A DNA stretch of 47,493 nucleotides from an uncultured Micrococcales bacterium (lineage in GTDB: Bacteria; Actinomycetota; Actinomycetes; Actinomycetales; Microbacteriaceae): NCBI GenBank assembly GCA_903922825.1, contig CAIXVE010000091.1, positions 1 through 47,493 on the forward strand. The letters are read 5' to 3'. The first letter of the stretch is position 1. Every line of letters starts with the position of its first letter. Positions 1 through 9,037 of the stretch are shown here, piece by piece. Under the pieces are notes generated by a model. The model saw nothing but the letters and a program-made list of their open reading frames with translations. It ran no database searches and had not been told where the DNA came from. The position numbers and the translations under genes were made by a program.

Positions 1-1
1 A

Positions 2-418
2 ATAATAGGGTTTGGTCTTTTTTATCTGAATGGCCAAAGTGTTTATCCTGGTGTCTTAGCTTGGATTCCAGTTATCGGCACTGCTCTGGTTTTAGTTTTT
101 CCGTTGAAGCCCTTGGGCTTTGCTCCACTTAGATACATAGGCGACATTTCTTATTCGCTGTATCTTTGGCACTTCGTTTGGTTAGTTCTTCCAGTTCAGC
201 TCGAAAACCCTGTGACTGATAATTATTGGAAATGGGTCTTCTTGGGCGGTGCAGTTGCTTGTTCAGTTCTTTCATATCACTTCTTTGAAAGACCCATTCA
301 CAAGTCAATCACTCTGCATAAAGATAGGTTTTCGGCTTTCTTAATTGGATCAATATGTTTAGCTTTCACCTGGATGGTTATCGCTTTGGTAGAGAACCTT
401 TGGCTGCGAACTATTTAG
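2..418 (+). CDS. acyltransferase family 3 (OafA/YrhL-like) membrane protein, C-terminal part; 5' end outside the window
   Basis: Frame is open from base 2 (IIGFGLFYLNGQSVYPGVLAWIPVIGTALVLVFPLKPLG...) into the listed ORF; 'YPG..A..P..GTALVL' and 'YIGDISYSLYLWHFVW' are typical of acyltransferase_3 C-termini. Confidence 0.85.
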   Translation: MIGFGLFYLNGQSVYPGVLAWIPVIGTALVLVFPLKPLGFAPLRYIGDISYSLYLWHFVWLVLPVQLENPVTDNYWKWVFLGGAVACSVLSYHFFERPIHKSITLHKDRFSAFLIGSICLAFTWMVIALVENLWLRTI

Positions 419-1316
419 TTAGGTAGCGGGCGTAGCCTGGGACAAGATTGACGTGGTAGGTCTTGTTGATGTAGTTGATCACATATGTTCCCAGAACCGG
501 TTGACCTGCACTACTAAAGTGAATTCCATCTTGGCCTCTGATTTGGGTGTATTTGCCGTTGACCGGGCCACCCTCTCGATAATTTCCATTAGCATCCGAA
601 GTGAAGTTTCTTGTTTCAAGATAGGTGGCTCCAGGGACTTTAGGAACTGTCAGAGCAAACTGTTGATCTATTAGAGTTTCACCTTTTGCGTAATTGAAAG
701 GTTTCATAATTGGCAGGCCAACCCAAAGAACATATGCTCCGCTATTGGTGGCATCAGAAGCTAATTTGGTTACGTTAGCTCGGTAGGTCTTAATCCATGC
801 AGGTGTTGAAAAGTTCTGGTTCTTTCCATTAACGACATAGTCTTGCCTATCGTTAGCCCCCAAGAAAACTATTACTAGGTTTGGTTTATAGGTCTTTAGG
901 AATGCAGCTTGGTTGTTTGGCCAGTTATAGAACCAAGGATTAGATAGACCAGTTGATGCTTTAGCCTTCAAAATGAAACTTAATGAGCTTGCTTTGGCTA
1001 GTTCTGATTTCATGCCGTAACCCAGATTGTTCCCTAGAGAATCACCAACTAAAAGAAATCTGCAGTTCCCCAAAGCCTTCTTGAGAGCACCAACATCTGG
1101 GTTTAGGTTGCAGCCATCCGCTGCCAATTTCGTCTTAATAGCTGTGATGCTAGCTGGAGGGATAACAGGGTCAGGAATGGGATCGACTACCGGAGGTTTG
1201 ATCACTGGCTTAGTTTGCTCTAAAGCCAGAGCTAGTTGGCTGTTATTTAGCTCCAACCCAACGCTTGCACCAATCAGAGCTAACAGGGTCACTGCCAGGG
1301 CAATACGTCTAAACAT
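411..1316 (-). CDS. secreted SGNH/GDSL-type hydrolase
   Basis: N-terminal signal peptide; 'FLLVGDSLGNNLGYGM' (GDS block), 'VIVFLGANDRQD' (GxND block), 'GQDGIHFSSAG' (DxxH block). Confidence 0.85.
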   Translation of the reverse strand: MFRRIALAVTLLALIGASVGLELNNSQLALALEQTKPVIKPPVVDPIPDPVIPPASITAIKTKLAADGCNLNPDVGALKKALGNCRFLLVGDSLGNNLGYGMKSELAKASSLSFILKAKASTGLSNPWFYNWPNNQAAFLKTYKPNLVIVFLGANDRQDYVVNGKNQNFSTPAWIKTYRANVTKLASDATNSGAYVLWVGLPIMKPFNYAKGETLIDQQFALTVPKVPGATYLETRNFTSDANGNYREGGPVNGKYTQIRGQDGIHFSSAGQPVLGTYVINYINKTYHVNLVPGYARYLTK

Positions 1317-1372
1317 GTTTTATCTCCTAGTTATAGGCTATCTGCCTTGTCAAACTCACAGTTCTGAGCCTG

Positions 1373-1386
1373 TGAAAGCCCTTTCA
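1373..1386. promoter_or_regulatory. LacI-family-like operator upstream of the GH16 operon
   Basis: TGAAAGCCCTTTCA palindrome (6-bp arms), same arms as the sites at 12851-12878, 20 bp upstream of the GH16 start. Confidence 0.5.
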
Positions 1387-1405
1387 AAAGAGTTAGGCTA
1401 CAAAC

Positions 1406-3334
1406 ATGCACATCTCAAAGAAGTCCTTAATCGCCCTGCTGGCTTCTATTGGAATGGTGCTTTCAATAGGCAATATTTCATCCGGTAAAGCACTGCCAAC
1501 CACAGTCATCTCCTTCGCTTCCTTGACTAAAGCCACCTTTGGCGATCCTGATGTTCCACTTACTATTTCCGAAACTGCTGGCACAACAACCGTCACATCT
1601 AATACCCCAGATGTCTGTTCCGTGGTGGCTCCTCGCCTAGTTCACATCATTTCTGCTGGACTTTGCAAATTGGTTGCAAATAATTCTGGATCCTTAGACC
1701 ACCAACCAGCCAGACCGGTGAGCAAGAGTTTCACTATAGCCAAAGCTGCTAATCCAATCACCATTTCTGATTTTGGTTGGATTTCGCTAGCATTCCCTGA
1801 CGTTGCGCTAAGCACCACTCAAGTGGCTGGAACAACAAACCTTGCTAGCTCAACTACGAGAATTTGTACTATCTCAGGCAACACAGTTCATGCAATAAAG
1901 ATTGGTAACTGCACAATCAAAGCAACTAATTCGGGAGATAGTAATCACCTGATGGCTAAAGCGGTTACTAAAACTGTTGCAATTGCCCAGACTTCAAGCA
2001 TTACACCACCTAACCCGGCACCTGTTGGGCCTTGGACTATTAGGCAACTTACCTTTGATGACACAAACTCAGCCGCAGATACTGGCGCTTCACAAGCCTG
2101 GGTTAACGCTGGCTGGTATCACGCTGGATTAAGTTTTAGAGTTGCACAAGTTGTGGTTTCGAGCACAACAGTCATGAGATATCTGGTTACCGACTCTAAA
2201 GGAAACCCAGTTCCAAATAAAGTTGTGAACCTGAGTGTTGGTAAACGCAATGGTGGATCTAATGCGAAAGTCAAAGTCGGAAACCTCAGCTCTGATGGAA
2301 CCGACAAGACACCGCAGGATCAGATTCTGGTTACAGGCACTACCGATGCGAACGGAATCGTTAGCTGGTCTATTACCGGCTTAGACACTGCTGCAAGAGG
2401 TGGCCTATACACACAGTTAGCTGCTTGGATTACAGATCTTTCAACTGACACCATCGACATCACTAACCTGGAGTTCAGCATTCCAGTTGGTGGCTCAAAT
2501 AATGGTGGTGGCAGTTCTGGAACAGCTGTTCAAAACAAGAGCCTTTTATGGTCAGATGAATTTGATGGTGCTGCTGGCACCGCTCCTAATAGTGCCAACT
2601 GGACTGCAGATATTGGTGATGGTTGCAATAATCCAGCCGGCTGCGGTTGGGGTAATGGTGAAGCTGAATCTTATGCATCTTGCGCAAGCAAAGCTGATGG
2701 CAATGGCGTAATGAACATCACAGCCTCAACAGTTTCTGGTGACCCTAATTGCACAAGTAATAAAACTTGGACTAGCGCTAAATTCACAAGCTACGGCAAG
2801 AAGAGTTTCGGCTATGGTTACTTCGAAGCAAGACTCAAAATGCCTAGTGGTGGCGGTACCTGGCCTGCTTTTTGGGCTCTTGGATCAAACATCAACACTG
2901 TGCCTTGGCCTAGCTGTGGTGAGTTAGATATCGTTGAATATGCAGGTAATAACCCATTCATTGACACATCGGCAGCTCACTACCTGAACCCAAGTGGAGT
3001 CCATGACTACAAGATGGGGGCTATGAACAATTCAACTGCTTTGGCTTCCGGCTACCACAACTACGGAATGCTTTGGTTGCCAACTGAAGTCACTTTCTAT
3101 ATTGATGATCGTATTGTTGCCACCGTGAAAAAATCTGACACCGGTCTTTCAACATGGCCTTTCGGTCCGAATTCTTCTGGAGTGAATCCGAAGATGTATA
3201 TCATTTTCAACCTAGCCATGGGCGGAAGCTACGGTGGTGGCATTGACTCTAACCTAACGAAAGCAACCTTTAGCATCGACTATTTCCGCTACTACAGTGC
3301 AAATGGTTACGGTTCTACCCCTACCAATAACTAG
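1406..3334 (+). CDS. secreted glycoside hydrolase family 16 (beta-glucanase/laminarinase-like) with N-terminal Ig-like repeats and a shared unknown domain
   Basis: Signal peptide; C-terminal GH16 with 'FWALGSN...CGELDIVEYAG' (ExDxxE catalytic motif), 'WLPTEVTFYIDD'. Confidence 0.88.
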   Translation: MHISKKSLIALLASIGMVLSIGNISSGKALPTTVISFASLTKATFGDPDVPLTISETAGTTTVTSNTPDVCSVVAPRLVHIISAGLCKLVANNSGSLDHQPARPVSKSFTIAKAANPITISDFGWISLAFPDVALSTTQVAGTTNLASSTTRICTISGNTVHAIKIGNCTIKATNSGDSNHLMAKAVTKTVAIAQTSSITPPNPAPVGPWTIRQLTFDDTNSAADTGASQAWVNAGWYHAGLSFRVAQVVVSSTTVMRYLVTDSKGNPVPNKVVNLSVGKRNGGSNAKVKVGNLSSDGTDKTPQDQILVTGTTDANGIVSWSITGLDTAARGGLYTQLAAWITDLSTDTIDITNLEFSIPVGGSNNGGGSSGTAVQNKSLLWSDEFDGAAGTAPNSANWTADIGDGCNNPAGCGWGNGEAESYASCASKADGNGVMNITASTVSGDPNCTSNKTWTSAKFTSYGKKSFGYGYFEARLKMPSGGGTWPAFWALGSNINTVPWPSCGELDIVEYAGNNPFIDTSAAHYLNPSGVHDYKMGAMNNSTALASGYHNYGMLWLPTEVTFYIDDRIVATVKKSDTGLSTWPFGPNSSGVNPKMYIIFNLAMGGSYGGGIDSNLTKATFSIDYFRYYSANGYGSTPTNN

Positions 3335-3355
3335 TTCTTGTATTTTGGGCTCTCT

Positions 3356-5782
3356 ATGAAACGTCTCAAAAGTTTTGCTTTGGTGACCGTTGCCATAACC
3401 ATTACGGTTTTAGGTTTAGCCATGAATTCAACTGCTGTTACTTTGCCAAGCACGACAATATCTTTTTTGAGCATACCCAAAGCCACATACGGAGCTGCAG
3501 ATATCTCTATTACTGTGAATCAGAATGTTGGGTTCACTACTGTCAGTTCTAATACTCCAGACATTTGTTCCATGGCTAGTGGAAGGAAAGTTCACATCCT
3601 AAATGCTGGTCTATGTAAACTGGTGGCTACTAACCCTGGGATTACTGGATATAAGCCAGCTCGGAATGTTTCTAAAAGTTTCACTGTGAGTAAGGCTCCT
3701 AACGCAATAACCATTTCTGATTTTCCTTGGATTTCACTCAAAAACCCAACAGCAGATTTGTTCACCACTCAAAATGGTGGAGTTACTTTCCTAAGTTCAA
3801 ACACCCCTAAGGTCTGCACAATTTCAAATAGCAAAGTGACTGCTTTAAAAGTTGGAACCTGCACAATTAAAGGCACTAACGGCGGAACTCTTAATTACAG
3901 CTCTGCAAAAACGGTAACTAGATCAGTCAAGATAGCGCTCACCTCAAATGTTCAACCGCCTACTCCAATCGGCCCTTGGACCATTCGCCAGGTTAGCTTT
4001 GACGACAGTAACTCTTTCGAAGACACTGCTGCTGAAAGTGATTGGGTTGCAAATGGCTGGTATCACTCAGGTCTTAGATATAGGTCAGTTCAGGTTGAGG
4101 CACTGTCAACTACCGCGATTAGCTATTTAGTTACGGACAGTTTAGGTCGGCCAACACCTAATAAACTCGTGAACTTCAGCGTAGGTAAGCGCTACGGAGG
4201 CTCGAACGCCAAAGTTCAAGTGGGAGCCTTTACCAGTAATGGTTCAGATAAAACACCTCAGGATCAGATTCAGGTTACTGGAACTACGAATTCTTCAGGA
4301 ATTGTCACTTGGTCAGTAACTGGCTTGGATACCACTGCGCGCAGTGGTCTATATACACAGGTTGCTGCCTGGATAACTGACCTAACTAAAGACACAATCG
4401 ACATCACAAACCTTGAATACAGCATCACATCCGGGGGAAATCAAGGCGGTGGAACCACTCCAGACCCAACCCTAACTGCGCCCTCTGGGGCGATAGACAG
4501 TCTCTTCTATCAACCTTGTACCGGAGTTGCTCTGCACGGACAAATCGCTAACATCGATGTCGATCCAACTGACCCATCAACTACGGCACTTGCGATAACT
4601 AGGGGAAGAACGGATCAACCTTCGGGTATCTGGGACTATTCAGTTTTAGCCTCTCTTCCTAAAGGAAGTTTCACTTCGAGTGTGAATAGATCAGTCACTA
4701 TTCAGGTTTACTCCCCTAAAGTCGGTGTGCCAATTTTGCTTCGCCTACAAAATGGCAGATCTAGTTACAACAAATTCATTCAGGCTCAGGCCTTAACAAC
4801 TAAGGCTAACCAGTGGGAAAAACTTACTTTTGATTTCAATCACTTAGCAGCAGGTTCTCAAACACTAGATTCAAATGCTGTTTATTCAACTTTAGCGCTG
4901 CTGGTTGATGCGGGTAATGCTTCAACTGGGCAAAAGTATTTCTTCAAGAATTTTCTTTTTCCTGGTGCCATCATAGATAACACCTTGCTGAGCACCTCAT
5001 CTACTAGCCCCACTCTTTCCAATAATCCAACAGCTACAGGAGATTATCTTTGGGCTGAAGAGTTCAACGGACAAACCGGTTCTAGACCAAACTCAGCAAC
5101 TTGGAAATATGGTCTTGATTGGAACAATTTCATTGTTGGCACTCAGCCAGATCTTGTTTCAGAAGATGGAAATGGAAACCTGTCTCTGGGAATGGAAAAA
5201 TGTTCTGGTGGTAACTGGGATGGTGCAATTATTCACACCTGGCAGAAGACAGCTTTCTTATACGGAAAAATAGAAGCTCGAATAAAGATTGCCTCAGATG
5301 CTGGCTGGTTCAGTGCTTTCTATATGTTTGGAGAAGATGTTCAACACTGGCCTTTATGTGGTGAGTTTGATATAGAAGAAGCCGGTCCATGGACTGACTT
5401 TGGTTCAAGTGGAACCATTCATGGTAACTACCCCGATGGCACTAGTGACTGGAATGGTGGCGGAGGGTTATCTAAGACTGTGCCGTACACCAGAGCTCAG
5501 CTATCTTCCGAGTACCACACCTATGGTTTACTCTGGACTCCAAACTCCATCGCTTTCACAATCGATGGAGTCTCCTACTCTAGTTACACAAAAGCTCAGG
5601 TGCTAGAGCTTGGCGGAACGTGGCCTTTCGATCAGCCAGAGTTTATGGTTTTTAGCCTCTACCCTTATTCAGCCAGCTTGCCAGCCAACACACCGGAGGG
5701 CACAGTTCTGAAGGGGCAGGTACTTGTTGACTGGATTCATTACTCTCAGTATCAGGGCTATGGCCAGATCATCAATCATTAA
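3356..5782 (+). CDS. second secreted GH16-like protein with an additional CBM-like insert
   Basis: Paralogous to 1406-3334; 'CGEFDIEEAG', 'LLWTPNSIAFTIDG'. Track start is 3338; ATG 3356 gives a cleaner signal peptide (MKRLKSFALVTVAITITVLGLAMNS). Confidence 0.82.
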   Translation: MKRLKSFALVTVAITITVLGLAMNSTAVTLPSTTISFLSIPKATYGAADISITVNQNVGFTTVSSNTPDICSMASGRKVHILNAGLCKLVATNPGITGYKPARNVSKSFTVSKAPNAITISDFPWISLKNPTADLFTTQNGGVTFLSSNTPKVCTISNSKVTALKVGTCTIKGTNGGTLNYSSAKTVTRSVKIALTSNVQPPTPIGPWTIRQVSFDDSNSFEDTAAESDWVANGWYHSGLRYRSVQVEALSTTAISYLVTDSLGRPTPNKLVNFSVGKRYGGSNAKVQVGAFTSNGSDKTPQDQIQVTGTTNSSGIVTWSVTGLDTTARSGLYTQVAAWITDLTKDTIDITNLEYSITSGGNQGGGTTPDPTLTAPSGAIDSLFYQPCTGVALHGQIANIDVDPTDPSTTALAITRGRTDQPSGIWDYSVLASLPKGSFTSSVNRSVTIQVYSPKVGVPILLRLQNGRSSYNKFIQAQALTTKANQWEKLTFDFNHLAAGSQTLDSNAVYSTLALLVDAGNASTGQKYFFKNFLFPGAIIDNTLLSTSSTSPTLSNNPTATGDYLWAEEFNGQTGSRPNSATWKYGLDWNNFIVGTQPDLVSEDGNGNLSLGMEKCSGGNWDGAIIHTWQKTAFLYGKIEARIKIASDAGWFSAFYMFGEDVQHWPLCGEFDIEEAGPWTDFGSSGTIHGNYPDGTSDWNGGGGLSKTVPYTRAQLSSEYHTYGLLWTPNSIAFTIDGVSYSSYTKAQVLELGGTWPFDQPEFMVFSLYPYSASLPANTPEGTVLKGQVLVDWIHYSQYQGYGQIINH

Positions 5783-5831
5783 TTGTCACCTGTTACCTGT
5801 ATTGTTTTGTTGATAATCCCAGAGGAGACCC

Positions 5832-7145
5832 GTGGATACCTTAACCATCATCGCGCTAGCTAACCTTGTTGCCATAATTGTGCTGGTCGCTATTTTCCTA
5901 ATGAGGAAACAATCCGGACCTAGCCAAGACATCTCTAAGGATCTACAACTTCACCGCGACGAACTGAGGTCTTCTATCAATAGCAATCATGAACTAATTC
6001 AGCAGAGCCTTGAAACCATTAGAACTGCCACTTCTACCGCTGCTCAGGCTCAACGCGATGAGGCGACAGCAAGTCGTACCGAATTGCAGAAATCACTTGT
6101 TGATGCTCTTAGAAACATAGAAACCAAAATAACTGAGCTGACTGACTCGAATGCCAAGAAACAGCAAGAACTAACTAACACTGTCCAATCAGAAATAGAA
6201 AAACTCCGCAAAGGCAACGAGGAGAAACTCGAGAAGATGCGTGAAACGGTTGACGAAAAACTTCAGGGCACACTTGAAAAGCGCCTAACCGAGTCATTTA
6301 GTTTGGTTAGCGAGAGACTTGAAGCCGTCCAACAGGGACTCGGTGAGATGAAGAACCTTGCCACCAACGTTGGTAGCCTGCAAAAAGTTCTAAGTAACGT
6401 TAAATCGCGGGGTGGATGGGGAGAAGTTCAGCTTGCTCGACAATTAGAGGACACTTTAGCTCCGAACCAATATGAACAGAATGTGAAGTTACGAATCGAC
6501 TCGAACGACATCGTTGAGTTTGCTATCAAGCTTCCTGGTCGTGCCGAAGGTGAAAGCGTTTATCTTCCGATTGACTCCAAGTTCCCTCAAGAAGATTACG
6601 AGCGCTTGCAAACCGCTCAAGAGAGCGGCTCCGCCGATGAATTGACTAAGGCTGGGAAAGATCTTGAGAAGGCAATTAAGGCTCAAGCCAAGCTGATTCA
6701 GGACAAGTATGTTCACCCACCTAAAACAACTGATTTCGCAATCATGTATTTACCAACCGAGGGTCTCTTTGCCGAGGTAGTCAGACGCCCTGGTTTGACG
6801 ACCGATTTGCAGAACAACTTCAGAGTTCTGGTCACTGGACCAACCACACTAATGTCCTTGCTAAATAGCCTTCAGATGGGCTTTAAGACCCTTGCCATCG
6901 AGAAGAGTGCTTCTGATGTTTGGAACGTCCTTGCCGCTGCTAAAAAGGAATTTGGCAAATATGGTGAAGTGATGGACAAGCTTGCTAAACAACTAGAAAC
7001 AGCACAAAAGACGGTTCAAGAGGTGGGCACCAGAACCAAAGCTGTCAAAAAGACTCTGTCTAAGGTCGAAAACTACGAGCTGCCTGAGTCAAAAGGTCCC
7101 CTGATTGGCCTACCTGAGTTCAGCGAGACTGAAGAAAGCAACTAG
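5832..7145 (+). CDS. rmuC: DNA recombination protein RmuC
   Basis: N-terminal TM, coiled coil, 'LGEMKNLATNVGSLQKVLSNVKSRGGWGEVQLARQLEDTLAPNQYEQN...LPIDSKFPQEDYERL' typical RmuC core. Confidence 0.95.
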   Translation: MDTLTIIALANLVAIIVLVAIFLMRKQSGPSQDISKDLQLHRDELRSSINSNHELIQQSLETIRTATSTAAQAQRDEATASRTELQKSLVDALRNIETKITELTDSNAKKQQELTNTVQSEIEKLRKGNEEKLEKMRETVDEKLQGTLEKRLTESFSLVSERLEAVQQGLGEMKNLATNVGSLQKVLSNVKSRGGWGEVQLARQLEDTLAPNQYEQNVKLRIDSNDIVEFAIKLPGRAEGESVYLPIDSKFPQEDYERLQTAQESGSADELTKAGKDLEKAIKAQAKLIQDKYVHPPKTTDFAIMYLPTEGLFAEVVRRPGLTTDLQNNFRVLVTGPTTLMSLLNSLQMGFKTLAIEKSASDVWNVLAAAKKEFGKYGEVMDKLAKQLETAQKTVQEVGTRTKAVKKTLSKVENYELPESKGPLIGLPEFSETEESN

Positions 7146-7247
7146 TAGCTCTTAGCAAACGAGCGCGTCTCAGGCCTCTAAGGCCCCCTTGCTGGCACTT
7201 TTATCACCTAACCCTAGACTTTATAGGGATTAGAGGGCGAGTAAGCG

Positions 7248-8987
7248 GTGAATCTTTCATTTTTAACCAACACAAGATCTTGGAGACGGTTTGGGTTAAC
7301 CGAAATTTGGAACTGGGGACTCTTTTGGTTTACCGCGAGCCTCGTGGCTTTGCTTAGCTACGCCTTTGACGCCGTTCGCCTCAATAACTATTCGCTTTCC
7401 TGGATTCCAATAAACCTGATCTCATTTTCAATTTCTCTGGGATTTTCTGTGGTTGTAGTGCTTATCGCTAGATCGCGCAAACTGATGCATCCATACATGA
7501 CCATTGTTAACTTTTTTGTCGCTGCCGTCTGCATGGGGATTAAAAACGCGCTAACTTTTATGCTTTGTGCTCCGTTTGGAATCGAAGACCAGGGAAATGT
7601 GTGGTCGAGATTCCTTGGTGGAACAGTCATTGGAATCGCAGCATTCATAGTTTATGGTTCTGTTGTTGCAGGAAGAATCGACCGAGTCAAGTCGTTAGGA
7701 GATCTGGCTACGAAAGAGCGAGCTTTAGTTGGCTTTAGAGATAACGTAACCGAACTTTTCATTGAAGAAGAACAAGAACTCCGTGAGCGCACCAGGAGAG
7801 AATTACTCCCAAGATTTGAAGCACTACAACAAAAAGTTGAACTTGGTTTAGATGGTAAGACTCTTACGAGCGACTTGCTTAACCTACTAACAAAAGAGGT
7901 TAGACCGCTTAGTGCCGAAATCGCTCGAGATGCGCAAAGTTTGTCCAGATTGACCCCCCAGTCTCTTACCGAGTCCAAAAGACTGCCTGTGGTAAAAGTT
8001 CAACTTCACAAAATGGTGCAACCATTCAAGAGCTTTGCGCTTACCACATTCGCCTGGTGGCTCGGAGTTGCTGTCGCAATTCCAAATCAAGGCCTAGAAC
8101 AAGCAATGATTGCTGCTCTGGTCTACTTCGCTTGCCTTAGCGTCCTGAGGTTTGCTTTGCTAGCATTCAAGCCGGTCTCTATATTTATCGCCCTAGTTGT
8201 ATTGACCATAGTCGCCCTACTGGCACCGTTCGCTAGTTACTATTTGCTTTACCAGGAACCTCATCTTCCCACGCAATCACCACTTATCGCTGCATACTAT
8301 GTCACTGGCGGGCTTTCAGTTTTGATCTTTGGATATTCACACATCTTTGACCTTTCTAGAATTGTGCTTGAAGACAGGTTGAAAAAAGTTGTGGAACAGT
8401 TCACTAGAGAAAACAAACTCTTCGAGCAAAAGCTCTGGATTGCTCGACATGTTTGGTACACCATGCTTCATGGCTCCGTGCAATCTGCATTGACTGCCGC
8501 CTCTATTCGCGCCTCTCATTCAAAGACTCTTAGCGAAGGTGATAGAAAAGCCATACTTCTTGACCTAAAAAGAGCCATGGATGCACTCAGAAATCCAAAG
8601 AAGGAGAACATAACTTTGGAGGAGAGTCTGAATGGGCTGCGTGAAACATGGGAGGGAATCTGCCAAATCCATCTAAAAGTGGAACCTTCGGCATCAAGGG
8701 CAGTAACCTCGTCGACAGATGCGAGTTTGGTAACAAATGAAATCCTAAAAGAATCGGTCAGCAATGCGGTTAAGCACGGAAGCTCCGATGAAGTCGAAAT
8801 AACTATTTCATTAGATGGCTCCAGCAATCTCGAAATATTAGTTTCAAGCAACGGTTCAAGGCCTAAGGAAAAGAATAGAAGTGGAATAGGTTCCGTTCTT
8901 TTTGAAACTCTGGGCACAGTCAATCAGCTTCGCTGGAACAGCCTAACTAATAAAACTGAACTCTACATTGTTATCCCAGTAGCTTAA
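7248..8987 (+). CDS. membrane protein with C-terminal histidine-kinase-like ATPase domain
   Basis: Multiple TM segments in two blocks, 'HGSVQSALTAASIR' and N-box-like 'NEILKESVSNAVKHG', 'GIGSVLFETLG'; no response regulator adjacent. Confidence 0.72.
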   Translation: MNLSFLTNTRSWRRFGLTEIWNWGLFWFTASLVALLSYAFDAVRLNNYSLSWIPINLISFSISLGFSVVVVLIARSRKLMHPYMTIVNFFVAAVCMGIKNALTFMLCAPFGIEDQGNVWSRFLGGTVIGIAAFIVYGSVVAGRIDRVKSLGDLATKERALVGFRDNVTELFIEEEQELRERTRRELLPRFEALQQKVELGLDGKTLTSDLLNLLTKEVRPLSAEIARDAQSLSRLTPQSLTESKRLPVVKVQLHKMVQPFKSFALTTFAWWLGVAVAIPNQGLEQAMIAALVYFACLSVLRFALLAFKPVSIFIALVVLTIVALLAPFASYYLLYQEPHLPTQSPLIAAYYVTGGLSVLIFGYSHIFDLSRIVLEDRLKKVVEQFTRENKLFEQKLWIARHVWYTMLHGSVQSALTAASIRASHSKTLSEGDRKAILLDLKRAMDALRNPKKENITLEESLNGLRETWEGICQIHLKVEPSASRAVTSSTDASLVTNEILKESVSNAVKHGSSDEVEITISLDGSSNLEILVSSNGSRPKEKNRSGIGSVLFETLGTVNQLRWNSLTNKTELYIVIPVA

Positions 8988-9030
8988 AAGAAATCAGCCC
9001 ACCCAAATTAATGGGTGGGCTGATTTCTTT
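8987..9030. terminator. bidirectional intrinsic terminator hairpin
   Basis: Perfect 18-bp inverted repeat AAAGAAATCAGCCCACCC-aaattaat-GGGTGGGCTGATTTCTTT between two convergent genes. Confidence 0.9.
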
Positions 9031-9037
9031 ACTTGAA

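Noticed and set aside
1027-1596. ORFs 1027-1488 (+) and 1393-1596 (-)
   Set aside because: They overlap better-supported SGNH and GH16 genes out of frame or antisense, without recognisable motifs.
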